A model generated the notes under the pieces. That model saw nothing but the letters and a program-made list of their open reading frames with translations, ran no database searches and was not told where the DNA came from. A stretch of 64,000 nucleotides of DNA from UBA2588 sp002339805 (GTDB lineage Bacteria > Chloroflexota > Dehalococcoidia > Lucifugimonadales > UBA3495), in NCBI GenBank assembly GCA_045562555.1, contig JBJKVO010000002.1, forward strand, positions 62,001-126,000. Reading direction: 5' to 3'. This document shows positions 17,435 to 26,834 of this stretch, one piece after another. Within the stretch, counting starts at the first letter, position 1. Each line of letters begins with the position of its first letter. The translations under genes were made by a program, and so were the position numbers.

Positions 17435-18268
17435 ATGGCTAATAATGAAGCATTGGTTACAGCAGAATGGGTTGCTGACAATATCGACAATCCAACTATA
17501 CGTTTAATTGAAGTCGATGTTGATACGTCTAGTTATGATGCAGGACACATCAAAAATGCTGTGGGATGGAATTGGGAAACCCAGTTGCAACAAGATCTAT
17601 CGCGAGATCTCGTCTCAACAGAAGAAATGAAAGCTTTATTAGAGCAGTCCGGCATATCAAATGACACTAAAATCATATTATACGGGGACAATAATAATTG
17701 GTTCGCCGCTTGGGCTTTTTGGCAATTAAAATATTATGGCCATTCAGATGTACAGCTTATGGACGGTGGCCGAGTGAAATGGATCGCAGACAACAGGCCG
17801 TTAACTACTGAGATAAATTCTCCTGAGCAAGGGTCATATAACGGATTAAAACCTAACCCGGATATTAGGATTTACCGAGACGAATTATTGCAAGAATTAA
17901 CTTCTGCGAATATAAGGCTTGTTGATGTCAGATCTAATGAGGAATACACCGGTAAGTTTTTGGCGCCCCCTGCATTCCCTCAAGAAGGAGCTCAGCGTGC
18001 CGGTCATATCCCAGGAGCAAAAAATGTTCCCTGGGCACAAGCAGTAAATGCGGATGGTACTTTCAAATCCACACAAGAATTGTCAGAATTATACGGAGCA
18101 AACGACATCGATGAATCTAAAGATGTTGTTACATATTGCAGAATTGGGGAAAGAGCTGCGCATTCATGGTTCGTTTTGACACAATTATTAGGATTCGAAA
18201 AAGTCAGAAATTATGATGGGTCATGGACCGAATGGGGAAGTATAGTCGGGGCCCCTATAGAAAGATAA
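17435..18268 (+). CDS. sseA: Thiosulfate/3-mercaptopyruvate sulfurtransferase (two rhodanese domains)
   Basis: 277 residues comprising two rhodanese domains. The N-terminal domain (about 1-130) lacks an active cysteine; the C-terminal domain (about 150-270) carries the loop YCRIGERAAHS with the catalytic cysteine, as in SseA-type enzymes. The loop is of the thiosulfate-sulfurtransferase (C-R-x-G-x-R) type and not the CGSGVTA type of mercaptopyruvate enzymes. It would transfer sulfane sulfur to cyanide or a thiol acceptor in the cytosol. AAGGAG upstream of the ATG. Confidence 0.88.
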   Translation: MANNEALVTAEWVADNIDNPTIRLIEVDVDTSSYDAGHIKNAVGWNWETQLQQDLSRDLVSTEEMKALLEQSGISNDTKIILYGDNNNWFAAWAFWQLKYYGHSDVQLMDGGRVKWIADNRPLTTEINSPEQGSYNGLKPNPDIRIYRDELLQELTSANIRLVDVRSNEEYTGKFLAPPAFPQEGAQRAGHIPGAKNVPWAQAVNADGTFKSTQELSELYGANDIDESKDVVTYCRIGERAAHSWFVLTQLLGFEKVRNYDGSWTEWGSIVGAPIER

Positions 18269-18283
18269 GGGAGGCCTTTTTAG

Positions 18284-19306
18284 ATGGTAAAATGGGGAGT
18301 GATGAGCCCAGGAGCTCATCTGGACACTAAAATCGTTCCTGCAATGAAAGCTTTGACCAACACAGATGTGGTGGCAGTTTTTAGCCGGTCCCAAGAAAGG
18401 GCAGATCAGTTTGCAAAAACACATGACATCCCTAATGCTTATAGTTCTATAGATGCATTTGGACAACATGACATGGATGCAGTGTTTATAGCTGCTCCGA
18501 ATGCTTTCCATTCGGACTACACAAAGAAAATGGCTGCAGCTGGCAAGAACATCTTGTGTGAGAAACCAATGGCTATTGATTTGGTGTCTGCTGCTCAAAT
18601 GACAACGGCTTGTTTGGACGCTGGAGTTAAGTTGGGGATAGCATTTAATTTGAGGGCACATCCTGCCCACAAGCAAGCAAAAACGTTGATCCAAGAGAAT
18701 AAAATAGGACCAATTGTTTACGTGAGTGGTCAATGGGCATTTGGTACTCATGGAGCCGATGCCCCACCTCAGAGAACTGGACTGAGATCTTGGTGGCATG
18801 ACCCCGAGGTACTCGGAGGATCCGATACACTTATGGCTACTGGTATCCATGTTATAGATCTCATTTGTGATCTACTTGGCGATAATATTGTGGAAGTTAC
18901 AGCATTGTCTAATGGGCAAACGCAAGAGAAACCTCTAGATAGTCTGGCATCTGTATGTTGTAAATTTTCCAAAGGGACAATTGCTAATATAGTATGTAGT
19001 CGGATTATTCCAGATTCTGAAAATGATTTGATGGTTTATGGAAGAGATGGGTTTATAAAAGGCAGCAATACAATTTCAGAAAAACTGGAGGGGAGTTTAA
19101 TTGTCGGTACTGAAACAGGAACCACAAATTATGATTTCGCCCCAGAGCCTCTAGGCAACTATTCCCTGGAAATACAGAATTTTAATGAAGTGGTTATGGG
19201 TAACGAATTAGAGGTGCTTGCATCTGGGCAAGCAGGATACCATTCGTTGGAAGTAGCTTTAGCTGCTGTTCGATCTGCTTGGGAAGGTATAACAATACAG
19301 ATATAG
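18284..19306 (+). CDS. Gfo/Idh/MocA-family oxidoreductase
   Basis: A 340-residue NAD(P)-dependent dehydrogenase with an N-terminal Rossmann fold (residues 1-120) and the family motif CEKPMAID, whose lysine is catalytic, near residue 90. The usual GxGxxG is relaxed to MSPGAHL. The C-terminal alpha/beta domain includes the HV motif (GIHVIDL) with the family's histidine. Substrates are usually sugars, inositols or sugar acids, not resolved here. It ends a four-gene run starting at malic enzyme; GGGAGG precedes the ATG by about nine bases. Confidence 0.85.
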   Translation: MVKWGVMSPGAHLDTKIVPAMKALTNTDVVAVFSRSQERADQFAKTHDIPNAYSSIDAFGQHDMDAVFIAAPNAFHSDYTKKMAAAGKNILCEKPMAIDLVSAAQMTTACLDAGVKLGIAFNLRAHPAHKQAKTLIQENKIGPIVYVSGQWAFGTHGADAPPQRTGLRSWWHDPEVLGGSDTLMATGIHVIDLICDLLGDNIVEVTALSNGQTQEKPLDSLASVCCKFSKGTIANIVCSRIIPDSENDLMVYGRDGFIKGSNTISEKLEGSLIVGTETGTTNYDFAPEPLGNYSLEIQNFNEVVMGNELEVLASGQAGYHSLEVALAAVRSAWEGITIQI

Positions 19307-19323
19307 AATTGCTCTACCTATGG

Positions 19324-20112
19324 TTACTCATCCATAAACTTGGCACAAATGCTACTCAACTGTTCAGGGATTTCTAGTTTGAGATTGTGCCCAACATTGT
19401 CAAACCAGATGAGTTCAGAATTTTCCAGATATTTGTGCATAGTTTCTTGGGCCTCAGGAGGGGTGATTCCGTCTACTCGCGAAGCTAAGATAAGACTTGG
19501 TATTTTTATAGTGTTCAATATGTCGCTGTAATCTTCTGACAAGAGTACCGATTGTAACGACATCACCGTCTCAGCAGGTGTTTTAGAGCCTTCTGCACCG
19601 TACCAATCAATGATGTATGCTGATGTATTGGGTCCAAACCTCAAATGGCTGTCTGCTCTTAGCCAAGCTGCTGTTCCCTTGGTCCTAAGTAATTCTCCCC
19701 AAGTTGATGTATTTATAGTTGTCCTTGCCAAAAAAGGAGTTGAGGCAACTAATGTTAGCGTTGTTACGTGTCGAGATAATTGTTCTGCTAGTTTGATCGA
19801 TATTACTCCTCCGGCTGATGCTCCTATAATGTGTACTTTGGGAATGTCTAGAAACTCTAACAAATGGCTGATATCGTCTATAATCTGGTCTACAGATTGT
19901 ATGAGAGTTCCAGGGGAAGATTTCCCGTGGCCACGTAGGTCAAATCTTATCACTGGCCTAGATTTCGCTAAATTAGGCATCCATTGAGTCCAGCGACGTA
20001 AATTGCCTCCTGCCGAATGAATCAGCATAACAGGAGTGTTGCTTTCCCATGGAGGCGAAAAATCGTCTATATGGTAGTGTAGGTTTATGTCATTTATTTT
20101 AACTGTTGGCAT
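19324..20112 (-). CDS. Alpha/beta-fold hydrolase
   Basis: A 262-residue cytosolic esterase/hydrolase of the HipA-unrelated, menH/pcaD-like alpha/beta group. The catalytic triad can be read: nucleophile in GASAGG (about residue 97), aspartate in SRVDGITPP, histidine in VGHNLKLE; an oxyanion-hole HSAGG lies near residue 34. The start overlaps the end of the YhhQ-type transporter gene by 14 bases, showing coupling. The substrate is unknown; this superfamily also includes enol-lactone hydrolases and haloperoxidase-like enzymes. Confidence 0.83.
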   Translation of the reverse strand: MPTVKINDINLHYHIDDFSPPWESNTPVMLIHSAGGNLRRWTQWMPNLAKSRPVIRFDLRGHGKSSPGTLIQSVDQIIDDISHLLEFLDIPKVHIIGASAGGVISIKLAEQLSRHVTTLTLVASTPFLARTTINTSTWGELLRTKGTAAWLRADSHLRFGPNTSAYIIDWYGAEGSKTPAETVMSLQSVLLSEDYSDILNTIKIPSLILASRVDGITPPEAQETMHKYLENSELIWFDNVGHNLKLEIPEQLSSICAKFMDE

Positions 20113-20734
20113 GGCCTATGCGTTCTTTCAATGCCATCACGAGCAAATATACGAATGGTGTATCACATGCTGCAATGATCAATTTTACGATGTACTGTAA
20201 GATCATCATATTTATAACCACGGATAAAGGGAAAACTCCTAAGAATGCTATGCCTATGAAGAGAATAGTATCTATGGATTGGGAAAACATTGTTGATACG
20301 TTATTCCGTAACCACAGGTATTTGCCGTTTGTCTTTTCTTTGAGGTAATGAAAACCAAGTACGTCTAGGTTTTGGCTGATTATGTATGCGACCATAGATG
20401 CTAATACTACTCTGGGCACAAAGCCAAGGGTTTGCATGAATGCTTCTTGACCTTCCCACCATATTGCATGAGGGAGGAATCCTGCCAAAAGAATTAGCCC
20501 TACTAGTAAAATGTTGCACCCGAATCCTATCCAAACTATAGTGGTGGCCCGCTGCTTTCCAAATAATTCCGAAATGGTATCCGTAAATAGAAATGTTAAT
20601 GGGTAACACACTATTCCCGCTGAGATTGTTCCCAGTACCCCAACCCCGATTATTTTTCCTGCGACTACATTTGATACTAATAGGCACGTCACAAAAGCCA
20701 TGCTAAGACCTAAAAGAATAGTTTCATACTTCAT
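20099..20734 (-). CDS. VUT-family queuosine-precursor transporter (YhhQ-like)
   Basis: An integral membrane protein of 211 residues with about six hydrophobic segments, including an N-terminal LLVSNVVAGKI typical of the YhhQ/VUT family, which imports preQ0/preQ1 for queuosine tRNA modification. The start at 20734 is chosen because GGAG lies six bases ahead; an in-frame ATG at 20752 has no ribosome-binding site. It is coupled by overlap to the alpha/beta hydrolase. No other queuosine genes are in the window, consistent with a salvage role. Confidence 0.82.
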   Translation of the reverse strand: MKYETILLGLSMAFVTCLLVSNVVAGKIIGVGVLGTISAGIVCYPLTFLFTDTISELFGKQRATTIVWIGFGCNILLVGLILLAGFLPHAIWWEGQEAFMQTLGFVPRVVLASMVAYIISQNLDVLGFHYLKEKTNGKYLWLRNNVSTMFSQSIDTILFIGIAFLGVFPLSVVINMMILQYIVKLIIAACDTPFVYLLVMALKERIGHANS

Positions 20735-20867
20735 CGATGACTCCATTGGCATTAATTGTTAAATCGAATATTATCATATAGTGTTCTTTCATAATCTCGT
20801 TTTAGATAACAACAAGGATATATTTCTTAGATATGTATCAAGTCTCCATATTTAAAGTCAAAAGGAA

Positions 20868-20896
20868 TTGACACTGATTTGTTCGATTTTTATAAT
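20868..20896 (+). promoter_or_regulatory. Perfect consensus sigma-70 promoter of the DUF1800 operon
   Basis: TTGACA at 20868-20873, a 17-base spacer and TATAAT at 20891-20896: all twelve consensus positions match. It lies 38 bases ahead of the ATG at 20935, predicting strong constitutive or derepressed transcription of the DUF1800-NHL-DUF1501 genes. Confidence 0.85.
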
Positions 20897-20934
20897 GTCA
20901 GTACACGCATTCTTGCTTGAGTAGGAGTATAAAC

Positions 20935-22341
20935 ATGAGTAATACTGATATTGAACTTATGGCCCATTTATTCAGAAGAGCAGGCTTTGGTTCTAACCGG
21001 CAGATTCTTGAAGAATATTGTAACAAAGGGTATGACGTAGCTGTCGAAGAATTACTAAATCCTGAAAACCAACCAGCATTTGATGATGACCTGATATGGA
21101 GGTATGCACCATATTTCAGAATGGGAACAGGAGCTCCTGGATATCAGAGCTACTGGATGTATCGAATGATTAGTACACCAAGGCAATTAGAAGAAAAACT
21201 GACGTTGTTTTGGCATCATGTGTTTGCAACAAGTCATTCGAAGTTGAATCGAAATCCGCAAATTCTGAAGCAGTTATCTATGTTAAGAGAAAATTGCTTG
21301 GGTAATTTCAGAGATATTCTCATGGAAGTTTCTAAAGATCCTGCAATGATATTTTGGTTAGACAACTGTGACAATCATAAAGGAGCACCCAATGAAAACT
21401 TTGGTAGAGAGCTCTTGGAATTGTTCTCTATGGGAGTAGGTAAGGATAATGAATTCAACTATTCCGAAGATGACGTTAAGAGTGCTGCTAGAGCCTTTTC
21501 TGGATGGACCATGGCGCCTCAATTACCTAGATACCCTTATGGTGACTATAATTGGGAATTTGAATACAGAGAAGACGATCATGATAATGACGACAAAACC
21601 TTTTTAGGCGAAACAGGTAATTTCAATGGTCAAGACATAATCGACATAATCATAAAGCAACCTGCTACTGCCAGGTTTATATCTCGACACTTATATAATT
21701 TCTTTGTGGCAGACGAACCTCAAGTACCTTCCTGGCAGACTACACCGCCTCAAGACATTCAAGCAATTGAAGAGTTAGAAAAAGCTTACTTTGAATCAGG
21801 GTATGATATCAGAGCTATGCTAAGAGTCTTATTCAATTCTGAATTTTTTAAGAATGCAAGATTTCAAAGAGTGAAATGCCCTGCAGAGTTCGTGGCAGGG
21901 GTGATGAGACTTGTAGAAGATTATATGGAACCAAAACCAAACGTGCATGAAATCGCCTATGCTGCTACATATATGGGTCAAGATTTACTTAATCCTCCGA
22001 CCGTGGAAGGCTGGCATACAGGGCACGAATGGATAGATAGCGGAGCCTTAGTTGAGAGGATTAACTTCGCGTCTAGTCAGGTTGGCGACACATCTAAACC
22101 AGGGGTGAAGAAAATTGTTGATCGATTGAAAGAGCTTGGCGGAGATGCTTCTGATGGTGAAATAGTAGACGAAACTCTTGATTTAGTGGGTCCTCTGAAA
22201 GTGACAGAAGGTCGGAAACAAGACTTGATTAGATATCTGGAGCATTACCGTAACACTTATGGGGCACAAGGTGTGTTCGATGAAAAAATTGCTGGACTAC
22301 TACAGCTTGTAGTGGCTTCCAGAGAATATCAGTTTGCGTAG
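20935..22341 (+). CDS. DUF1800-family protein
   Basis: 468 residues of the DUF1800 family, function unknown. Features seen: N-terminal HLFRRAGFG, a FWHHVFATS block near residue 100, GRELLELFSMG near 155, and PPTVEGW near 355, all hallmarks of the family. Members are usually exported by Tat or Sec; here the N-terminus is polar with no signal peptide in any possible start. The ATG at 20935 has GGAG eight bases ahead. First gene of an operon with an NHL-repeat protein and a DUF1501 protein; DUF1800 and DUF1501 genes commonly sit together, so a joint function is likely. Confidence 0.88.
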   Translation: MSNTDIELMAHLFRRAGFGSNRQILEEYCNKGYDVAVEELLNPENQPAFDDDLIWRYAPYFRMGTGAPGYQSYWMYRMISTPRQLEEKLTLFWHHVFATSHSKLNRNPQILKQLSMLRENCLGNFRDILMEVSKDPAMIFWLDNCDNHKGAPNENFGRELLELFSMGVGKDNEFNYSEDDVKSAARAFSGWTMAPQLPRYPYGDYNWEFEYREDDHDNDDKTFLGETGNFNGQDIIDIIIKQPATARFISRHLYNFFVADEPQVPSWQTTPPQDIQAIEELEKAYFESGYDIRAMLRVLFNSEFFKNARFQRVKCPAEFVAGVMRLVEDYMEPKPNVHEIAYAATYMGQDLLNPPTVEGWHTGHEWIDSGALVERINFASSQVGDTSKPGVKKIVDRLKELGGDASDGEIVDETLDLVGPLKVTEGRKQDLIRYLEHYRNTYGAQGVFDEKIAGLLQLVVASREYQFA

Positions 22342-22354
22342 ATAGGAGGATACT

Positions 22355-23338
22355 GTGGCTATTAATATTTCAAAAGTTAAATTCGAATACATGTACACAA
22401 TTGGTAACCAAGCTGTACCTCCAGCGGAAGGGTTTTCGGGCCCTGTGGATGTGGCTATAGCTGACAATGATGAACTGTACGTAGCTTGCTCATATTATGA
22501 ATACCCTCCAGCAAGGAAATTTGTAATTAAGTGCAACATGGAAGAAGACTATCTTAATTATTTCGGATCGTACGGAGATAAAGATGGTCAATTTATGTGG
22601 CCTAATTCAGTGGCGATAGATGCACAGGGTAATTTGTACTTATCAGATGAATGGCTTGATAGAATATCTGTATATGATGCCGACGGGAATTTCCTGAGAA
22701 AAATTGGGGATTCAGGATCTGGTAGTGGGCAAATACATAAACCGGCTGGATTGGATATTGATTCTGATGGTTTTTTATGGGTGGTAGATAGTGGCAATCA
22801 TAGAATTCAGAAGTTTACTACCGATGGTGAAGTTGTTAGTTCTTTTGGAGGGCTTGGTGTTGAAGAAGGACAATTCAATACCCCATGGGGCATAAAAATC
22901 GGAAGTGACAACAACGTTTATGTGGCGGACTGGAGGAATAACAGAGTCCAAAAATTAGACAAAGAAGGTAACTTCTTGATGTCCGTTGGAGACAGCGAAG
23001 GCGACGGGAAACTAACTCGCCCTAGTGGTGTAGCGGTAGACGGAGATGGCTTTATATATGCTGTTGATTGGGGAGGACAAGAAGTTGTCAAAGTATATGA
23101 TCCTGCAGGGAAGCATATTGACAATATAATAGGTGATTGCGAAGGGTATACTAAATGGGCACAGACTAGGATGGATTCTGATCCAGAAGGTATGGCTGCG
23201 CAGAGGGCCGAAGTTTCTGATTTTACAATAGAACGAGTTTTCTTTCAGCCTACTAATATAGAAATAGATTCTGAAGGCCGGATTCTTATAGTTGATTGCG
23301 GCCGCCATCGTATACAAATATATAAAAAACAGTATTAG
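22355..23338 (+). CDS. NHL-repeat beta-propeller protein
   Basis: 327 residues with about five or six NHL repeats, each near 45 residues, recognised by recurring units such as GxFxxPxGVAVD and VADxxNxRVQK (examples near 85-100, 135-150, 180-195, 230-240 and 310-325). The fold would be a beta-propeller acting in protein or ligand binding. No signal peptide. GTG start with GGAGG five bases ahead, 13 bases after the DUF1800 stop. Its place between DUF1800 and DUF1501 is unusual, as those two are normally directly adjacent; it may scaffold them. Confidence 0.87.
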   Translation: MAINISKVKFEYMYTIGNQAVPPAEGFSGPVDVAIADNDELYVACSYYEYPPARKFVIKCNMEEDYLNYFGSYGDKDGQFMWPNSVAIDAQGNLYLSDEWLDRISVYDADGNFLRKIGDSGSGSGQIHKPAGLDIDSDGFLWVVDSGNHRIQKFTTDGEVVSSFGGLGVEEGQFNTPWGIKIGSDNNVYVADWRNNRVQKLDKEGNFLMSVGDSEGDGKLTRPSGVAVDGDGFIYAVDWGGQEVVKVYDPAGKHIDNIIGDCEGYTKWAQTRMDSDPEGMAAQRAEVSDFTIERVFFQPTNIEIDSEGRILIVDCGRHRIQIYKKQY

Positions 23339-23355
23339 GAAATTAGAGAGGTAAT

Positions 23356-24483
23356 ATGACATCAACAAGTAAAGATCCAATCTTAGTGGTCATCCAACTC
23401 ACAGGCGGTAATGATCCATTGAATACGATAGTTCCTTACAATAATCCGATTTATTACGACAATCGACCAAATCTCGCGATACCTCAAGATGAAGTATTGC
23501 CAATTGATGGCGAATATGGATTTAATCCAGCACTGGCTCCGATAAAAGAATTATATGACCAAGGGAAAGTTTCTATAATTAATGGAGTTGGATATAACAA
23601 CCCAAACAGGTCTCATTTTAGATCTATGGACATATGGCACACTTGCGAGCCTGATAAAGTAGGAACCGAAGGGTGGCTTGGCCGAGTTATCAGGGACCTC
23701 GATCCAAAAGCAGATAACGTGCTGACTGGGGTCAACTTTGGGCAAGGGCTACCTAGATCGTTAGCATTGTCGGGCGTGCCTGTAGCTTCAGTTTCCATGC
23801 TAGAGAGCTACGGGATCTTGAACACTGTCACCGAAGAACCGAATAGAACAGTAGCTTTAGATATATTTTCTAAAATGTACTCTCCAACCATAGGATCAAG
23901 TGCTGTTATGGATTATTTAGGGCAAACAGGACTGGATGCTCTAAAAGGGGCAGACATTCTCAAGACTGCTCCAGAAAAATACACATCGAGTATTGAATAC
24001 GCAGAGTCTCAGATTTCTAATAATTTGAGAGGGATAGCAAAAGTTCTAACGGCCGATCTTGGAACCAGAATATTTTACACAGAGCAGATTGGATATGATA
24101 CTCATTCAGGGCAAGCTGAAGGCCATAGAAAACTATGGACTGACCTTTCTAGAGGAATTCATGATTTCTATGCAGATCTCCAGGAACATGGAGTTTCTGA
24201 GAATGTTGTCATGCTACTCTTTACAGAATTTGGTAGAAGAGTACAAGATAACGGGACCGGTACCGACCATGGTTCAGGGGGAATGGCAATGGCAATAGGT
24301 GATAGAGTGAATGGAGGAATGTTCGGAGAATATCCTTCCATCAAGTCGGAGGATTTGCTTGAAGGCGACTTGCAATTCAATCATGACTTTAGAGGGGTTT
24401 ATACCACCATAGTTGAAGATTGGCTAAATCTTGATCCTGTATCAGTTACCGGAGGTCAGTTCGAAAAACTGTCGTTCGTCTAG
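23356..24483 (+). CDS. DUF1501-family protein without Tat signal
   Basis: A 375-residue DUF1501 protein, of the alkaline-phosphatase/sulfatase-like superfamily. Motifs seen: LTGGNDPLNTIVP at the start of the domain, DTHSGQAEGH near 245, LFTEFGRR near 290 and GTDHGSGG near 305, which together supply the metal-binding Asp and His residues expected of the fold. Typical members carry an N-terminal twin-arginine signal; here the domain starts at residue 8, so the protein is predicted cytosolic. GAGAGG precedes the ATG. Third gene of the DUF1800 operon. Confidence 0.88.
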   Translation: MTSTSKDPILVVIQLTGGNDPLNTIVPYNNPIYYDNRPNLAIPQDEVLPIDGEYGFNPALAPIKELYDQGKVSIINGVGYNNPNRSHFRSMDIWHTCEPDKVGTEGWLGRVIRDLDPKADNVLTGVNFGQGLPRSLALSGVPVASVSMLESYGILNTVTEEPNRTVALDIFSKMYSPTIGSSAVMDYLGQTGLDALKGADILKTAPEKYTSSIEYAESQISNNLRGIAKVLTADLGTRIFYTEQIGYDTHSGQAEGHRKLWTDLSRGIHDFYADLQEHGVSENVVMLLFTEFGRRVQDNGTGTDHGSGGMAMAIGDRVNGGMFGEYPSIKSEDLLEGDLQFNHDFRGVYTTIVEDWLNLDPVSVTGGQFEKLSFV

Positions 24484-24503
24484 TTCACGGATTCAATAGC
24501 AAT

Positions 24504-25739
24504 TTAATTTAGTTGGTCATGATAATTTTTCTTGCCCAATGGACTGAGAAATATAGATGGGAGTATTAATATCAATCCTGCTCCTGCGCTTATAGACAAA
24601 GCTGAAGGGGTGCCCATTATTTCTGCTAGCCAACCGATAACTAGAGCAAATAAATGACCAGTGCCAATGCAGAAGCTCAGAAGTCCCATTACTCTGCCTC
24701 GCATATCAGAAGGTGTATAAAGCATTGCTATGGTACTTTGCATAGTAGCGAATAATGAAAGACCTAAGCCACTAATAAAAAGAAGGCTTATTGATAACAT
24801 GTAAATTTTGCTCCATGAAAACAGGATAATGACTATTAAAATGGCCGTAGACCCTATAAAGAACCACAGACCGTATCTGTTTATATTCTTTGTGAAACTA
24901 ATGAGCAAAGCCCCGACTGCTTGCCCTGTGCCATGACTGGAAACCAAAAAGAATGCTAAAAAAGGAGAAAGGAACAGATAATTTTTTCCGATCTCCGGAA
25001 TAAAGTTAAACGCTTCAAATGCCAAACCATTCATAAGAATCGTGACGTAAAACATTGCTAAAATCATTTTATTAGTGAATACGTATTTCATTCCCGTTGT
25101 AACGCTCTTTGCGACGGACTCAGTTGTGAGAGTTGATATCTGTTTGGGTATACTTATCCGAGTTGATACTACTAAGGTCACGAGATGTATTAGTGCAATC
25201 GTGATGTAGGCTCCTTTAAACCCATACCAACTAAGCATCACGCCTCCGATTAGAGGACCAAAGATTTTACCTGATACTTGAGAAAAACTGTCAATACCTA
25301 AGGCATTTACTATTCGGCGTTCTCCCACGATATCTAATACGCCTGTACGACGTGCAGGGTCTTCAATTGCTCTGCAAGATCCATTGATCCAAGACGCTAT
25401 GAAGATTTGATATGGAACAATTGATTCAGCATAAATTAAAGCAAATATAAATATGCCTGAAGCTACATTGATTAAGGCGCCAGCCCAAAGAATTTTGTTG
25501 CGGTCAAAACGATCAGCTATTAAGCCAGTAAAGATAGAGAATACAGGCCTTGGTAGGTTGTTTGCGAAAAAGAAAACTCCAAATTGAAGAGGTGAGTTAG
25601 TGAGTTCAAGTAGAAGCCACCCTAGTACTAATAGCTCCATCTGGCGGCCAATTTCTGTCAGAACTCCGAAATACCAAATCATGCGGTATTTCGGCATGCG
25701 CAAGACTTCTAGAGTAGGGGAATTAATAAAGGCTTGCAA
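24504..25739 (-). CDS. MFS transporter (MFS_3/EntS-like)
   Basis: A 411-residue twelve-helix major facilitator. The GLIADRFDRNKILW loop between helices 2 and 3 is the MFS signature and DMRGRVMGLLSF between helices 8-9 and 10 marks the MFS_3 group that includes enterobactin and macrolide exporters. The first possible start is TTG at 25739, five bases after the msrA stop; ATG at 25697 is an alternative with a shorter N-terminus. Last gene of a five-gene minus-strand operon with redox genes, suggesting export of a toxic or oxidised compound, though this is inference. Confidence 0.85.
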   Translation of the reverse strand: MQAFINSPTLEVLRMPKYRMIWYFGVLTEIGRQMELLVLGWLLLELTNSPLQFGVFFFANNLPRPVFSIFTGLIADRFDRNKILWAGALINVASGIFIFALIYAESIVPYQIFIASWINGSCRAIEDPARRTGVLDIVGERRIVNALGIDSFSQVSGKIFGPLIGGVMLSWYGFKGAYITIALIHLVTLVVSTRISIPKQISTLTTESVAKSVTTGMKYVFTNKMILAMFYVTILMNGLAFEAFNFIPEIGKNYLFLSPFLAFFLVSSHGTGQAVGALLISFTKNINRYGLWFFIGSTAILIVIILFSWSKIYMLSISLLFISGLGLSLFATMQSTIAMLYTPSDMRGRVMGLLSFCIGTGHLFALVIGWLAEIMGTPSALSISAGAGLILILPSIFLSPLGKKNYHDQLN

Positions 25740-25743
25740 GATC

Positions 25744-26274
25744 TTACTTAAGGAACTGTAAAAAGTGTTCTCTGAGTTTAGTTATTTTGGGGTTAATGAT
25801 GTATGTACAATAACCAGCGTCAGGGTTATTTATGAAGTAATTCATGTGATAGTCTTCTGCTTCATAGAATATGTCGAAGTCGCAAACTTCGGTCACTATC
25901 GGAGCTTTCCACAAATCTTGGTTTGTTAGCTCCGAGATTAAAGTGTTAGCTACCGCCTTTTGTTCTTCAGAGTGTGTGAATATCGCGGACCTGTACTGTG
26001 TGCCAATATCTCCGCCTTGCCGGTTAAGGGTAGTTGGGTCGTGGGTGAGAAAATATATGGTCAAGAGATCGAGATAGGAAATGACTTCCTCATCGAAATG
26101 GACTTGCACTGCTTCCGCATGACCAGTAGTTCCTGTGCATACTTCACGGTAAGTTGGATTTTCAGTGTGGCCACCAGTGTATCCCGAAGTGACTTGAGTA
26201 ACACCTTTCAGTAACTGCAAAGTCGCTTCAGTACACCAAAAACAGCCATTTGCTAATGTTGCGATGGTAACCAT
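25744..26274 (-). CDS. msrA: Peptide methionine sulfoxide reductase A
   Basis: 176 residues reducing methionine-S-sulfoxide in proteins and free methionine. The catalytic motif GCFWC (residues 10-14) contains Cys11; the metal-free active site continues with a GYTGG and an EYHMNYF-like segment (DYHMNYF). It uses cysteine, not selenocysteine, although the genome has tRNA-Sec. Thioredoxin, encoded about 2.5 kb away, is the usual reductant. It sits in a redox-themed operon with two AhpD-like proteins. Confidence 0.93.
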   Translation of the reverse strand: MVTIATLANGCFWCTEATLQLLKGVTQVTSGYTGGHTENPTYREVCTGTTGHAEAVQVHFDEEVISYLDLLTIYFLTHDPTTLNRQGGDIGTQYRSAIFTHSEEQKAVANTLISELTNQDLWKAPIVTEVCDFDIFYEAEDYHMNYFINNPDAGYCTYIINPKITKLREHFLQFLK

Positions 26275-26325
26275 GATCTCATCTCTGTTTAAAAATTCTA
26301 TGCATCTGTGATACGGATACCGGTC

Positions 26326-26817
26326 TTAATATAAATTGATCACATTTCCATCAATAGCGGCTTGCCGTAAATCTTGGGCTCCTGAGAGTTGTTGTTTGAT
26401 TTGACTGATTGCGTCTGAAAGCATTTCAGGATTTACTTTTGAAGCTGCATCTTCGTGGGTTGCCTCGGTGAGTAACGAAGAGAATTCGTTCTCAATAGTT
26501 TCCAGCGACCAACTGACTTGATTTTCGACATCTTCAATCTGGTCAGGGAAATCTACATGAGAATTGCCGGGTCTTTCTAGCCTATCGTAGCCTCCTCTGT
26601 GCCAGTGTCCTGGTTTACCATGGCAGTCAAATCTAAGGACTTCTTCCATTCCTACATCGACTCCTATGGTCGGTCCGCCCATTGTCATTGCTCCAGTGTC
26701 TCTTTGTACTGTTAAGATTCGTAAAGGCCATACATAGGCAGCTACTTGCCCGTCTTCAGAGATTGGAACACTAATTGCAGTACCTTGATAGGTTTCTCCA
26801 TCTAACTTTTTAGCCAT
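26326..26817 (-). CDS. Protein of unknown function in a peroxidase-like operon
   Basis: A 163-residue cytosolic protein that I do not recognise. The first 80 residues look beta-rich; a short His-rich stretch (CHGKPGHWHRGGYD, about residues 65-78) has the look of a metal site. The C-terminal 80 residues are acidic and helical (long run from about 85 to 160 with few breaks). AGGAGAG precedes the ATG by six bases. It lies 17 bases after the AhpD-like gene and 50 before msrA, so it likely works with them. A short DUF7700-like protein is a possibility I cannot test. Confidence 0.7.
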   Translation of the reverse strand: MAKKLDGETYQGTAISVPISEDGQVAAYVWPLRILTVQRDTGAMTMGGPTIGVDVGMEEVLRFDCHGKPGHWHRGGYDRLERPGNSHVDFPDQIEDVENQVSWSLETIENEFSSLLTEATHEDAASKVNPEMLSDAISQIKQQLSGAQDLRQAAIDGNVINLY

Positions 26818-26834
26818 TTTATTCTCTCCTCATT

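Noticed and set aside
18221..18850. 209-residue minus-strand open frame opposite rhodanese and Gfo/Idh genes
   Set aside because: Composition is Ser/His/Cys-rich without pattern, and the two overlapping plus-strand genes have full catalytic motifs.
20301..20687. 128-residue minus-strand frame within the YhhQ-type transporter
   Set aside because: It is a shifted frame of the same strand with no coherent membrane pattern; the transporter frame has the family motif and a ribosome-binding site.
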